A DNA stretch of 64,000 bases from Natrinema sp046097095 (GCF_046097095.1 NZ_CP175699.1:678414-742413), one strand, 5' to 3'; numbered from the stretch's first letter, positions 44,278 to 53,574 are shown. Made by a program: numbers and translations. The notes: a model not told the origin generated them from the letters alone.

Positions 44278-45186
44278 TCATTTGCCGACGGCCCCCATGC
44301 TGAACCCGCGAACGAGTTCCTGACGCGCGACGAACGCGAACAGGAGGACCGGAATAAGCGCGATCGTGCCTGCGACGCTGACGTTGATCCACTGGACCGA
44401 GTACTTCGTGACGAACGACGAAAGCCCGACCGGCAGCGTCATCGCGGTGGCGTCCTGTGTCAGGATGATCGCGAACAGGAGCTCGTTCCAGGTGACGATC
44501 GTCGTGAAGATCGCCGATGCGAGCAAACCGGGCTTGACGAGCGGCAAAACGACCTTGAAGAACGCGCCGATGTGCGTGTGGCCGTCTATCATCGCAGACT
44601 CAACGAGGCTGTCTGGAACCTCCTCGAAGAACCCCTTCATCATCCAGACTGCAAAGGGGATGTTGAACATCACGTACACGCAGATCAGCGCGTACAACGT
44701 GTTCACCAGCTGGAAGTTCCGGAAGATCACGAACAGCGGGATGATCGTTACGATCGGCGGCATAAAGCGGGTCGAGAGGATGTAAAACGGCAGGTGAAAA
44801 TCCAGGTTGTACGGGAACTCGAAGGTGACGAACCCGTACGCTGCCGCCGCACCGATCGTCGTCGCGATGACGGTCGTGATGATCGTAACGACAACGCTGT
44901 TGAAGATGTATTGGTAGAACTCCGACCGCTGTGCGAACAACTGAACGAAATTGTTCACCTGGAACTCGGTTGGGATCCAAGCCGGTGGGAACGATAGCAG
45001 CGTCTGCCGTGACTTGAGCGCGCCGGAGACTAGCCAGTAGACCGGGAACAGCGTCCACGTCAGGAAGACGCCGAGTAACCCGTAGATGACGACCGTACTG
45101 ATTCCGGTCTCCACCAGTCGCTCGTGGATCTGTTCGACTCGAGACGGCTCCGTGAACGGAACGTCTGATTGGTTTTCTGTTGCCAT
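44278..45186 (-). CDS. CUT1 sugar ABC transporter permease (MalG-like)
   Basis: The 302-aa integral membrane protein has about six helices. The cytoplasmic EAA loop reads VESAMIDGHTHIGAFFKVVLPLVKPGL (~205-231). It ends QELVRGFSMGAVGK, the conserved C-terminus of MalG-type permeases. The start is 2 nt after the MalF-like permease stop, indicating translational coupling. It forms the heterodimeric membrane pore with that protein. Confidence 0.95.
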   Translation of the reverse strand: MATENQSDVPFTEPSRVEQIHERLVETGISTVVIYGLLGVFLTWTLFPVYWLVSGALKSRQTLLSFPPAWIPTEFQVNNFVQLFAQRSEFYQYIFNSVVVTIITTVIATTIGAAAAYGFVTFEFPYNLDFHLPFYILSTRFMPPIVTIIPLFVIFRNFQLVNTLYALICVYVMFNIPFAVWMMKGFFEEVPDSLVESAMIDGHTHIGAFFKVVLPLVKPGLLASAIFTTIVTWNELLFAIILTQDATAMTLPVGLSSFVTKYSVQWINVSVAGTIALIPVLLFAFVARQELVRGFSMGAVGK

Positions 45187-45188
45187 GG

Positions 45189-46133
45189 TTAGAACTCGAT
45201 ATCGGCGATTTTGACGAAGCTCATCGCCAGGATGAGCACGACGACCAGTAACGATACCGCCATCGCCGATGCCTGGCCGAAGTTGCTAAACCGGAACGCA
45301 GTCCGGTACATTTCCATGCTAATCACGTTCGTCGCGTTCGACGGACCACCGCGGGTCAGGATGTACACCTTCGCGAACACGCGCAGCGCGTCAACGACGC
45401 GAATGATCAACACCAGGACGATCAGCGATTTCAGGTACGGGAACACGATGTCGATGAACCGCCGCCATCGGGGCGCACCGTCCATGATCGCCGCTTCCTG
45501 TATGTCACTCGGCACCGACTGTAGACCCGCGAAAATGACTAACACGACCAGCGGCGTCCACTGCCAGACGTCAGTCGCGACGACGGCGTACAACGCGACG
45601 TCGGGATCGCTGATCCAGCCGACGTTGTGTCCGATAAACGGCGCAGCCATGTAGTCGAGGAGGCCGTCGGGCGTGTACATGAGTCGCCAGATTAGCCCGA
45701 TGACCGTCGGCGAGAGGATCATCGGGACCAGGATCAGCGTCTGCCAGAGGCCGCGCATCTTGATTTTCTTGTTCAGTACGAGTGCGATTGCGAACCCGAG
45801 TACGAACTCGATGCTCACCGCCAGTCCGATGAACTTTCCGGTGACCACGAGCGACTGGAGGAACGCATCGTTGTTCAGCAAGCCGACGTAGTTCTCGATG
45901 CCGACGGAGACCGTCCGTCCACCGGGCAGATACTGTTTCGTCGACATCTGAATCGCACGGAGGAGCGGGTAAAACGTCAGTGCAAAGAGGAGGAACACGG
46001 CCGGGAGGGTCAACAACCACTTTAGCCGGTCGTCGACCCACAGAAGCACTCGCTCCCGCATCGAATCGTCTGCGCCCAGCTGTTCTTCGAAATCGGTCGT
46101 CGGACGTACGTCAGTCCCAGTCTCAGTTGCCAT
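45189..46133 (-). CDS. CUT1 sugar ABC transporter permease (MalF-like)
   Basis: The 314-aa membrane protein has an N-terminal soluble segment (~40 residues), then about six helices. LPAVFLLFALTFYPLLRAIQMST is TM1 and the EAA loop is QEAAIMDGAPRWRRFIDIVFPYLKSL (~218-243). TRGGPSNATNVISMEMYRTAFRFSNFGQASAMAVSLLVVVLIL near the end is typical of MalF/UgpA permeases. It lies 18 nt after the binding-protein gene and 2 nt before the MalG-like gene. Confidence 0.95.
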   Translation of the reverse strand: MATETGTDVRPTTDFEEQLGADDSMRERVLLWVDDRLKWLLTLPAVFLLFALTFYPLLRAIQMSTKQYLPGGRTVSVGIENYVGLLNNDAFLQSLVVTGKFIGLAVSIEFVLGFAIALVLNKKIKMRGLWQTLILVPMILSPTVIGLIWRLMYTPDGLLDYMAAPFIGHNVGWISDPDVALYAVVATDVWQWTPLVVLVIFAGLQSVPSDIQEAAIMDGAPRWRRFIDIVFPYLKSLIVLVLIIRVVDALRVFAKVYILTRGGPSNATNVISMEMYRTAFRFSNFGQASAMAVSLLVVVLILAMSFVKIADIEF

Positions 46134-46151
46134 TGTTCGATGTCGTTTGCG

Positions 46152-47519
46152 TCACTCGTAGTAGTTCGCGTTCTCGAGGATCGATTCCACTTCACTCTCG
46201 ACCTCGCGTAGCAGCTGTGACGGACCGATCTCACCCGTCAGTGCACTGTTAAGATACTGTCCTTGCGTCACGTCGATTTCGTTCCAGAGCGGAGTCCGTG
46301 GCCGTGGCTTGGCGTTTTGCAGGCTCTCGTACAGCGCCTCGAACCACGGCTGTGCGTCCATATTATCCTTGAACGTGTCGTGGCGGAAGGGAACGCCGCC
46401 GAGTTCCACGTAGCGGTTTTGCGCCTCCTTGGAGATGATGGACTGGATGGCCTTACCGGCGTTTTCCTTCCGAGTGTCTGCGACGCTCGAGTTGATGGTG
46501 AGCATCCAGTTGCCCTGCATCGGCGCTTGGCGATCACCCTCTGGAATCGGAATGAACTGTAGGTTGCCCGATTCCTCGACGTCGTCACTGAGTAGCGTCG
46601 ACGCTGCGGCCGGCCACGCGAGTCCCTGTGCGGCGGACCCGTTACCGATTCGGGTGAGGACCTGATCGCTGTTGAACGACCCGACACCCTCCGGTGAAAT
46701 CGATTTCAGGTCTTCGACGAAGAAGCTGACTGCCTCCGTGCCAGAACTGTTATTCCATTGATATCGCCAGTCATCGTCGAACATATCGCCGGCGAGCGAC
46801 CAGCCGAGACTCATGAAGTTCGTGTTAGCCGGATTACCGCGCTGGCCGCGGATCACGTACCCACTCGTGCCATCGACCTGTTCGTCGATAGCCTGACCAG
46901 CGCGGTACATGTCGTCCAACGTTTCCGGTTCCTGCTCGCCGACTTGCTCGTAGGACGACGTATTGTAGACGAACATCTGCGTGTTCCCGACGACGACCTG
47001 ACCGCGAACCGTCTCGTCCATCCCCTCGGCGGACGGCACGGGCGGTGCTCCCGGCGTCGGCCACGTGGCGATGTCGACCGTCGTATCGATGAGTTGGTCC
47101 TTGGGCAGTCCGTCGGGAAGCCACTGCGGAAGCGGATCGAGGTACGTCGCGAACTTGGGGAACCACGTGTCATCCATCAGGATCGCATCGTACCCCGTCC
47201 CGCCGGTCGTGAGAACGCTACTGACTCGCTCGTAGAGGTTCGCGTACGGGAAAATCGTCACGTCGATTGAGAGGCCCGTATCGTCCTCGACGTAATCGTT
47301 GATCAGTTTCTGTACGAGTTCACCTTCCCCGGAAACGGCGATGATGCTCACATCGCTACTGTTACTGCTGCCACCGAGACAACCGGCTAGTCCAGTGACG
47401 GTCGCCGCACCAGCGACGCCGGATAAGAACCGACGACGCGATTGGCGGCCTTTGACCGGTGAAGTGACGCCGCGCTCGGAACTACCGCTACGGTCCGCTG
47501 GGTTGCCAACAGTTGGCAT
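46152..47519 (-). CDS. Sugar ABC transporter substrate-binding lipoprotein (Tat-exported)
   Basis: The 455-aa extracellular solute-binding protein is of family 1. A Tat signal SRRRFLSGVAGAATVTGLAGC (~27-47) ends in a lipobox (LAGC) that would anchor the mature protein to the membrane. The mature part has SIIAVSGEGELVQKLINDYV, the DAILMDDTWFPKFATYLDPLPQW stretch and the C-terminal QGQYLNSALTGEIGPSQLLREVESEVESIL helix common to these binders. First gene of the ABC operon. CATAAA (minus-strand TTTATG, 47544-47549) 27-28 nt upstream marks a leaderless start at 47519. The ligand is unknown. A divergent aldolase gene shares the promoter region. Confidence 0.94.
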   Translation of the reverse strand: MPTVGNPADRSGSSERGVTSPVKGRQSRRRFLSGVAGAATVTGLAGCLGGSSNSSDVSIIAVSGEGELVQKLINDYVEDDTGLSIDVTIFPYANLYERVSSVLTTGGTGYDAILMDDTWFPKFATYLDPLPQWLPDGLPKDQLIDTTVDIATWPTPGAPPVPSAEGMDETVRGQVVVGNTQMFVYNTSSYEQVGEQEPETLDDMYRAGQAIDEQVDGTSGYVIRGQRGNPANTNFMSLGWSLAGDMFDDDWRYQWNNSSGTEAVSFFVEDLKSISPEGVGSFNSDQVLTRIGNGSAAQGLAWPAAASTLLSDDVEESGNLQFIPIPEGDRQAPMQGNWMLTINSSVADTRKENAGKAIQSIISKEAQNRYVELGGVPFRHDTFKDNMDAQPWFEALYESLQNAKPRPRTPLWNEIDVTQGQYLNSALTGEIGPSQLLREVESEVESILENANYYE

Positions 47520-47543
47520 GTGAACACGTGGGATGCCTCCTAC

Positions 47544-47549
47544 CATAAA
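47544..47549 (-). promoter_or_regulatory. TATA-like box of the ABC operon
   Basis: TTTATG (minus strand) is centred 27-28 nt before the ATG at 47519. Confidence 0.5.
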
Positions 47550-47591
47550 TCATGCGGTAACTGATGACCGAGAAAGTCATCCGAATAAGCG

Positions 47592-47607
47592 GTCACGACT
47601 TCGTGAC
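47592..47607. promoter_or_regulatory. Operator-like dyad GTCACGA-CT-TCGTGAC
   Basis: Perfect 7-bp arms with a 2-bp centre between the divergent binding-protein and aldolase genes, about 75 bp upstream of the ABC operon start. It differs from the GTTTG-N7-CAAAC dyad, so another regulator may act here. Confidence 0.5.
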
Positions 47608-47870
47608 GACGACCTACAACAACAGCACGGACGACGGCGATGACGTTCGTAGACGCTTTCTCAAGACGAAGGAGGTTGCCGGGCGTGCGGTCGCGTCAAT
47701 GCCGAGCAGAGGTCGCGAGAGACCGTCTCCGGCGAAAGCGGTTCGTCACAGGGATAAGTATTTATACCTGATTCACCAAAACAGGGTCACGCTGATCAAC
47801 TATGCGCTCTCGAGCGGAGTCGACGGGCGAGTCCCGGTCGGCTGTCCCAGGGAGCGATACGTTACGACCT

Positions 47871-48668
47871 ATGACAAACCTCAATCGCAAATTCCGAACC
47901 GCAACGAATATCGCCGGTGCGTGGCTCTCGATCGGCCATCCCACCGTCGCCGAAGTAACGGCTACACACGACTTCGACTTCGTCCTCATCGATACCGAAC
48001 ACACGCCGTTGAGCTTGGAAACGGTCCAGGAGATGTCCCGTGGTGTTGATGCCGCCGACGGCGAAACGGAAACGATCGTGCGGGTCCCGTCGGACGATCC
48101 CGTCCGTATCAAACGGGTATTGGACATCGGCGTCGCCGGAATCATGGTTCCAATGATCGAAACGGCCGCAGAAGCGCGCGACGTCGTCCGGGCCGTTTCC
48201 TATCCACCCGACGGAATTCGCGGTGTTGCGTCGGGTCGTGCGTCCGCGTACGGCGATGACTTCCAGCAGTACGTCGAAACCGCGAACGGATCGATTGTCA
48301 CCGTCGTCCAGATCGAAACGCAGACCGGTCTCGACAACGCCCGAGAAATTGCTTCGGTTGACGGGATCGATGCCGTATTCGTCGGTCCAGCAGATCTCTC
48401 CGCGAATCTCGGCATCTTCGGAGACTGGGAGAACGACCGCTTTGCAGCCGCGATCGAACGAGTCGTCGACGCCGGTGACGCCGCTGGAATTCCAGTCGGG
48501 ACGCTCGTCGTCGATCCGACCGACATCGAGACGCGGGTCGAACAAGACTTCGACTTCCTCATCGTCGGAAAGGACACCAGCCATCTTTCGTCCGCCAACG
48601 AGCGAATTCGCCAACGCTACGAGGAAACCGTTTCACAGCAGACGGCGACCTCTATAAGCGAGGATTGA
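47871..48668 (+). CDS. HpcH/HpaI (class II) aldolase
   Basis: The 265-aa barrel has the family's catalytic and metal sites: LIDTEHTPLS (~40), MVPMIETAAEARDVVRA (~95), GRASAYGDDFQQYVE, VVQIETQTGLDNA (metal Glu, ~145) and VFVGPADLSANLG (metal Asp, ~173). Such aldolases cleave 2-keto-3-deoxy sugar acids (for example 2-keto-3-deoxyrhamnonate) or 4-hydroxy-2-oxoheptanedioate into pyruvate and an aldehyde. The ATG at 47871 fits the family opening. A TATA box at 47759-47766 would also allow an extended start at 47802. It is divergent from the sugar ABC operon and convergent with a Gfo/Idh gene. Confidence 0.88.
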   Translation: MTNLNRKFRTATNIAGAWLSIGHPTVAEVTATHDFDFVLIDTEHTPLSLETVQEMSRGVDAADGETETIVRVPSDDPVRIKRVLDIGVAGIMVPMIETAAEARDVVRAVSYPPDGIRGVASGRASAYGDDFQQYVETANGSIVTVVQIETQTGLDNAREIASVDGIDAVFVGPADLSANLGIFGDWENDRFAAAIERVVDAGDAAGIPVGTLVVDPTDIETRVEQDFDFLIVGKDTSHLSSANERIRQRYEETVSQQTATSISED

Positions 48669-48701
48669 CGGCCGTGTCGCCGTGACTCCGCAACGGAGAC
48701 G

Positions 48702-49769
48702 TCACTCGAGTGACTGCGTGAACAGCGACGCGATGGTCTCGATATCGTCGCACGCCTCGGTGATGGGTGTCGGGACATCTCGTTCACCCCGTACGCAAGC
48801 GATGAACGCGTCAAGTTCACGCTTGAAGCTCTCTTCGCGGGTCGGTTTGTACTGACAATCGACCGTCTCCGCCGTTCCCTGCTTGATAGAGAGCGTCGCC
48901 GAGTTGTATCTCACGAACGGGTGATCGAACTCGAGTCGAAGCATGCGATCCGGAGTATCGATCCGAACGAACTGCTCGTGCCAGTGGCGCTCAGAATCCC
49001 CCGTCTGGAGGAGACATCGTTCGCCGCCCTCGAAAACGAGATGTGCGGTGCCGAAATAGCCGTCGCGAACGAAGTCGACGTGATCGATAGAGATGAGGTC
49101 ACCGAACAGACCGCGAAGCGCGTTGATGTCGTGACAGACGTGCTCGAGTTGGAAGCCGTACGCCGCCGCGAGGTCATCGTCGTCGGTGCCGATGGCTCGT
49201 TTACACTGCTCGAGCCGGCGATCGGCACTCCGTTCGAGGAACTCCGCGTCGAGGTCCGGTTCGACCACGTCGTAGATATCCGGGAGCGACTTCGAGAAGT
49301 CCGCGTCGACGGCATAGGCCGTTACGCTGTCGATTTGTTCGACCTCGGAGAGCTCGTCGGCCAACTTCTCGTACGCCGGTTCGAACCGGCGATTATACGC
49401 GACCATCGCCGTCGCGTCGCTTCGCTCGGCCGTCTGAGCGAGCTGCTCGGCGTCGTCCGGTGTGACGGCGAGTGGTTTTTCGACGAGGGTGTGCAATCCG
49501 GCCGTGAGCGCGCTCTCGACCACGTCGACGTGTGTCTGCATCGGCGTAGTGACGATGACCGCGTCCAGATCGGTCGCTAGATCCTCGATCATGCGATCGG
49601 GATCAGTGTAGCGCCGGTCCGATCCGACGTTGTAGCGTTCGCCCAGTGCACTGGTGACGTTCTCTGCGGGATCGCACAGTGCCGCGAGCGTTCCGCCCGG
49701 GATTTCAACGATGTTTGGGATGTGCATAATCTGTGCGATGGTTCCGCAGCCTATGACGCCGAATTCCAT
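48702..49769 (-). CDS. Gfo/Idh/MocA family oxidoreductase (paralog C)
   Basis: The 355-aa protein starts EFGVIGCGTIAQIMHIPNIVEIPGG, almost the same opening as paralog A at 26.2 kb. TLVEKPLAVTPDDAEQL (EKP, ~95), HVCHDINALRGLFGDLISIDHVD (~210) and FKRELDAFIACVRGE near the end follow. Residues common to A and C run through the whole length, so they are duplicates of one ancestral gene placed near the two ends of the island. A TTTTAG element lies about 27 nt before the start at 49769, and a GTTTG-N7-CGAAC dyad about 110 nt before. Confidence 0.9.
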   Translation of the reverse strand: MEFGVIGCGTIAQIMHIPNIVEIPGGTLAALCDPAENVTSALGERYNVGSDRRYTDPDRMIEDLATDLDAVIVTTPMQTHVDVVESALTAGLHTLVEKPLAVTPDDAEQLAQTAERSDATAMVAYNRRFEPAYEKLADELSEVEQIDSVTAYAVDADFSKSLPDIYDVVEPDLDAEFLERSADRRLEQCKRAIGTDDDDLAAAYGFQLEHVCHDINALRGLFGDLISIDHVDFVRDGYFGTAHLVFEGGERCLLQTGDSERHWHEQFVRIDTPDRMLRLEFDHPFVRYNSATLSIKQGTAETVDCQYKPTREESFKRELDAFIACVRGERDVPTPITEACDDIETIASLFTQSLE

Positions 49770-49879
49770 GGGAACGAGTAGCGGTGAGAGACGACTAAAA
49801 GGTTTCCTCTGACCGACTCCTCTCACTGACAAATCATCTCGGAAAGCGGGGCCAACTGGGTCGGTTCTCGGCCGCCTCC

Positions 49880-49896
49880 GTTTGTGAGACTCGAAC
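49880..49896. promoter_or_regulatory. GTTTG-N7-CGAAC dyad, one mismatch
   Basis: Variant of the IclR-associated dyad, centred about 119 nt before the start of Gfo/Idh paralog C. Confidence 0.35.
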
Positions 49897-50670
49897 GAGC
49901 CGTCAAACGAGGGGACAGAAGGGTCCAGACACTATCGAGTGGAGATGAGAACTCAGCGCAGTTGCTACCGTGCCCGAAGCTGACACGACAACCGGAGTCG
50001 AGACTGCAGTGTCCCGACGAACGTACCGTGCGCAGTCGGCTCGACTCGATGGTTTGCGACGTCCGAACGCGGCCATGTGACTACACGGCGGTACTGACGG
50101 TCGTCGAGAGACCCCGACGATCGCCGGTTTTCCCTACCGTCTCCCGCTTAAATGGCAGACACCGACGAGTTCGCCGACGAGGGCACGACGGCTCGCTCGG
50201 AGGAGTTCGATGAAAGTGACGCTGCACGCCTCGAGACGGGCTGGATGCGTCTCGGCCTCGAGTCACGGTCGAAGCATCGATCCACATCGTCCGATAGTAA
50301 CGACCGAAACGATGTACGTACTGATTGTACGACGGCTAGTCGGTATCCAACGGCGGACGCTCAGATGAAAGGTCGACAGAGACGTCCGGCCCCATGCGAC
50401 GTCTCGAACCGAGCGCAATCCTCGGCCTGTGTTTGGAAGGGTCAAATGAACGTCGGTGAAAACACCGTGTTCCATGCGTCCGTCGGCATGCTCGTAACGG
50501 TCTTCCGGCAGCGATTCCGACCGTGCTTGGAGAAACCGCTCTCGAGCCTCGATAAGTCAGAGTGGCGGTATCTGACGGATACGGCTTCCATTGTTCGCTC
50601 TACATTGGGAGGGCGGCCGAGTGGCGGTCCCCGGTCAACCTCTGCCCGTCCCCCTCTATCCCCACATCCT

Positions 50671-50692
50671 ATTACAGCGGTATGTGTGTAAT
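50671..50692. promoter_or_regulatory. ATTACA-N10-TGTAAT dyad (copy 2)
   Basis: Differs from the copy at 40333-40354 at two positions over 23 bp. It lies about 290 bp before the ppsA fragment, so it may have controlled a gene now lost. Confidence 0.5.
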
Positions 50693-50959
50693 AATTCGGT
50701 TCACGTTCTCGGTCACAGTGCTTCACACATGTTCTCATTTCTCTCAATAGTGTTTGATCAGTTCAAACAGTTGCTCGCGATGTCGGGTCAGCGGTCCGTT
50801 CTTCCCTCACCGATACGGGACTCCTGTCGTGACGACGGGGAAAGAAAGGCGCTTCCAGTTACCGTCAGTGCCGAGCGTGATCGACATTAATCAGCCTGAC
50901 GGGGCAGGTCGACTTCGTCGAGAAGCCGAAAAGTCCTTCATCGAGCAGAAGCGCTATCG

Positions 50960-51493
50960 GCCCACGAACTCGAGGCGTTCCGGCGGCTCTACGAGATGGG
51001 CTACGACAACGTCGAGATCATGCTCCCGCTGGTCAACGACGCCGAAGACGTCTATCGAGCGAAAGAGCTGATGAAAGAAGCCGGGATCGACCCCGAGAAA
51101 CGCAAGTGGGGTGCGATGATCGAGACGCCGGCGGCCGCGCTCTCGGTCGAGGAGATGGCCGAAGCGGGCATCGACTTCGCCTCGTTCGGCACGAACGATC
51201 TCACCCAGTACACGCTCGCCGTGGATCGGAACAACGAGAACGTCGCCGACCGCTTCGACGAACTCCACCCGGCGGTCCTGCGGTTGATCGGCGACGTCAT
51301 CGAAACCTGCCGCGACCACGATGTCGACACGAGCATCTGCGGCCAAGCCGGCTCCAAGCCCGAAATGGTCCAGTTCCTCGTCAACGAGGGGATCGGTTCG
51401 ATCTCCGCGAACATCGACGCCGTTCGCGACGTCCAGCACGAGGTCAAGCGCGTCGAACAGAAGCTCCTGCTCGACTCACGGTTGGCGGAATAA
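50960..51493 (+). pseudogene. 3' fragment of PEP synthase (ppsA)
   Basis: About 175 codons match the C-terminal PEP-binding barrel end of haloarchaeal PpsA: RRLYEMGYDNVEIMLPLVNDAEDV, GAMIETPAAALSVEEM, GIDFASFGTNDLTQYTLAVDR (catalytic-barrel motif) and ICGQAGSKPEMVQFLVNEGIGSIS. Full PpsA is about 760-790 residues. The nucleotide-binding, phosphohistidine and first barrel parts are absent. Upstream of about 50960 the frame loses resemblance. It is therefore a truncated gene, although the remaining frame is undamaged. A peptide from the ATG at 50996 could still be made. Confidence 0.8.
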
Positions 51494-51752
51494 CGTGAGA
51501 GAAGCAGGTGGCAGGTAGAGACCACTGACCATCATCACGGACTAGTTCACGTAGCCGTCGATGGGCGAGGTAGGCTATAGCAGCACACTCCCCCGTCGAC
51601 ATCGTCTTTATTCCAGGATCAAACGTTCAAGTACGCATACGATCGTGCCGTGCGATGCCAGTATCAGGGCCTATACGGGATAACCGAACAGGCCGATCAA
51701 CGGTAAGCCGACTCCTCCACGAGAGGTCATCGGTGCTATAGTCGGCAAACTG
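51494..51752. other. Intergenic region
   Basis: About 260 bp between the ppsA fragment and the convergent stress-protein gene. Nothing is recognised in it. Confidence 0.4.
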
Positions 51753-52238
51753 TCACTCTTGGTCGCGAACGAACGTCACTGGACAGGGCGCGTTCAACAT
51801 CACGGTCTGAACCATGCTTCCGAAGATCGCTTTGCCCGTCGGAGAGCGTTTACGACCACCGACAACGATACGATCAGCATCACTGTCCGTAGCTATCTCT
51901 ACGATCCCTTCGCCTTTCCTGCCAGTCGTGGCGCGAACGTCACAGGTGATCGGTTCCTCTTCAAGTCGATCGGTGAGTTCCCGGACGACAGACATCCGTG
52001 CGGCTAACCTATCGGGATCGATGCGCTCGTTCGCTGTGTCAGATACGTTCTTAATAGTTTCGTTGTATGAATCTCTGTCAAAAACGTGGACAATGATGAC
52101 CTCGGAAGTGGTTGGACTGAGAACCCTCTTGACAGCAGTGGCGAGCGCGTCGACGCGGGACTCGTCACGTCCACCGACGGCGAGGAGAATAGTTTCGAGT
52201 CCGATATCGTCCGTCGTATCGTCCGAATGAGCGTTCAT
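51753..52238 (-). CDS. Universal stress protein (UspA family)
   Basis: The 161-aa Rossmann-like protein has ETILLAVGGRDESRVDAL at the N-terminus and the ATP-binding motif GGRKRSPTGKAIFGSMVQTVMLNAPCPVTFV (G-x2-G-x9-G-S/T) at residues ~126-156, placing it in the ATP-binding Usp class. The start at 52238 has CATAAA (minus-strand TTTATG, 52264-52269) about 28 nt before it. Single-gene unit next to the region leading to the replication origin. Confidence 0.93.
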   Translation of the reverse strand: MNAHSDDTTDDIGLETILLAVGGRDESRVDALATAVKRVLSPTTSEVIIVHVFDRDSYNETIKNVSDTANERIDPDRLAARMSVVRELTDRLEEEPITCDVRATTGRKGEGIVEIATDSDADRIVVGGRKRSPTGKAIFGSMVQTVMLNAPCPVTFVRDQE

Positions 52239-53196
52239 CGTAGTCTATGGCTGACCATCAGGGCATAAATAACTATCTACGGGCGGAGCAGGCCGAGTGC
52301 CTCGGGGTCGTACGGAAGACGTAGTCTTCTGTGATGACGAGACGCTCCGCGTCTCGAACCACTTGACCTCGAGGCGGTTCACGGAACGTTCGTTGCGCCA
52401 TCCGGATCGGGCAGAAGGGTGAGGCGCTGTAGCACTATTTGATTCACCATCACCTCGGTCAGTTGCTTTCCGTCGAGAGAGTAGCGTGGTCGCTGATGCT
52501 CGCAGTAGTGTACCAAATACTCAAATCTGATTGGCAAGAGCCGTTACGTCGAATCGACCGCATTTCACTAATGAAGAGGTGCTAAATTTAGCCGCCAGAT
52601 CGATACCGTGTCGTTTGAGTAACGCGATATCAAGGACCACTCTGTCCCCAGTGTCATGCAATAAGAAATCAATATTCTCTCCGCTGAGCGTGATAGCAGG
52701 TTCGGCAACAACCCCCATGACGGTGACGTCGTCTTATAACGCGAAGGTTCAGTCTCGAGGCGAAGCAACGCTTCACTGACCGTTGGATGGCCAAGGTTTC
52801 CAAAAATCTATACGAGGTGTCGCTTTTATGTACATCGGCGGGTCGATGTCAGATGCGCCCGGACTTAACGGCATAGTATTGGTTGTATTGTGAAAAGTGT
52901 GGGAGGAAAGCTATTCAGTGATGTCGTGTCAGACCTCCGCCATAGAGTTGGTCAGACAACCGTGTTTCACCATCTCCTTGCGAGGAAAAATGCCTTATGG
53001 AAGCTAGTACTTCCATTTATCGATTTGGTTGTCGGACTACCTCTTACTCGACTCGAATCGGACGGTAAAAGAGACTACACCGATCGAATCCCTGTTAAGA
53101 GTAAGATCATACTCCGAGATATTTATCTTATTTTCATAATATATACCGTAAATATTGAGGGTTTTCTACAGTGCTATTGTCCGACTCTCACACCAC
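52239..53196. other. Intergenic region, AT-rich, no gene assigned
   Basis: About 1 kb with short open frames only. One of 65 codons (52521-52718, minus) reads smoothly but matches no family I know. The AT content rises toward the repeat cluster at 53.3 kb. Confidence 0.4.
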
Positions 53197-53286
53197 TAAT
53201 CATCAGAGGTTAGTTCTGGTTCGAGATTGAAAACTATCTGATTGCGTTTAGGTCGAGGACCATCACGCCCGGAGTCAGGGCCGTCC

Positions 53287-53307
53287 CCCCGTGTGCGAAA
53301 TGAATTC
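53287..53307 (+). repeat. ORB-like repeat 1
   Basis: CCCCGTGTGCGAAATGAA followed by TTC, preceded by two further Cs. Full match to the consensus. Confidence 0.75.
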
Positions 53308-53368
53308 AGTCCGTTTCCAGTACGCTCTCGAGGATGAGCGTCAAACGTACTGATATATCGACCGGACA

Positions 53369-53389
53369 CCCCATGTGCGAAATGAATTC
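53369..53389 (+). repeat. ORB-like repeat 2
   Basis: One difference from the consensus (CCCCATGTGCGAAATGAA), followed by TTC as in repeat 1. Confidence 0.75.
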
Positions 53390-53434
53390 GACGATAGAGA
53401 TACCGGTGATTGTATTTTCTATAGCGGGTGTAGA

Positions 53435-53455
53435 CCCCGTGTGCGAAATGAAGTC
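53435..53455 (+). repeat. ORB-like repeat 3
   Basis: CCCCGTGTGCGAAATGAA followed by GTC. Full match in the core. Confidence 0.75.
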
Positions 53456-53470
53456 CGTGTGGTCCGAATG

Positions 53471-53489
53471 GGCCGTGTTCGAAATGAAG
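53471..53489 (+). repeat. ORB-like repeat 4 (degenerate)
   Basis: GGCCGTGTTCGAAATGAAG. The G-tract end and one inner base differ, but GTGT-CGAAATGAA is kept. Confidence 0.55.
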
Positions 53490-53574
53490 GTAGCCGAAAG
53501 TCGGCTTGACGGGGAAAGGGAGATAGACAGTAAGTGACTCCTCGAAAGAGAACCGAATGAGCCGGAATGAGCCG

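Larger units (their letters stand above)
47520..47870. other. Divergent promoter region of ABC operon and aldolase
   Basis: Contains the TTTATG box of the ABC operon (47544-47549, minus), a 16-bp dyad GTCACGA-CT-TCGTGAC (47592-47607) and a TATTTATA tract (47759-47766) for the aldolase gene. No gene is seen. Confidence 0.5.
49770..50959. other. Long intergenic region at right edge of the carbohydrate island
   Basis: About 1.2 kb without a convincing gene. Around 50152 a short acidic open frame (DTDEFADEGTTARSEEFDES) may be a gene remnant. It contains a one-mismatch GTTTG dyad (49880-49896) and the second ATTACA-N10-TGTAAT dyad (50671-50692). Confidence 0.5.

Noticed and set aside
52521..52718. 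65-codon minus-strand frame with a smooth-looking sequence
   Set aside because: No family recognised, no TATA box at the right distance and no ribosome site. Kept as intergenic.
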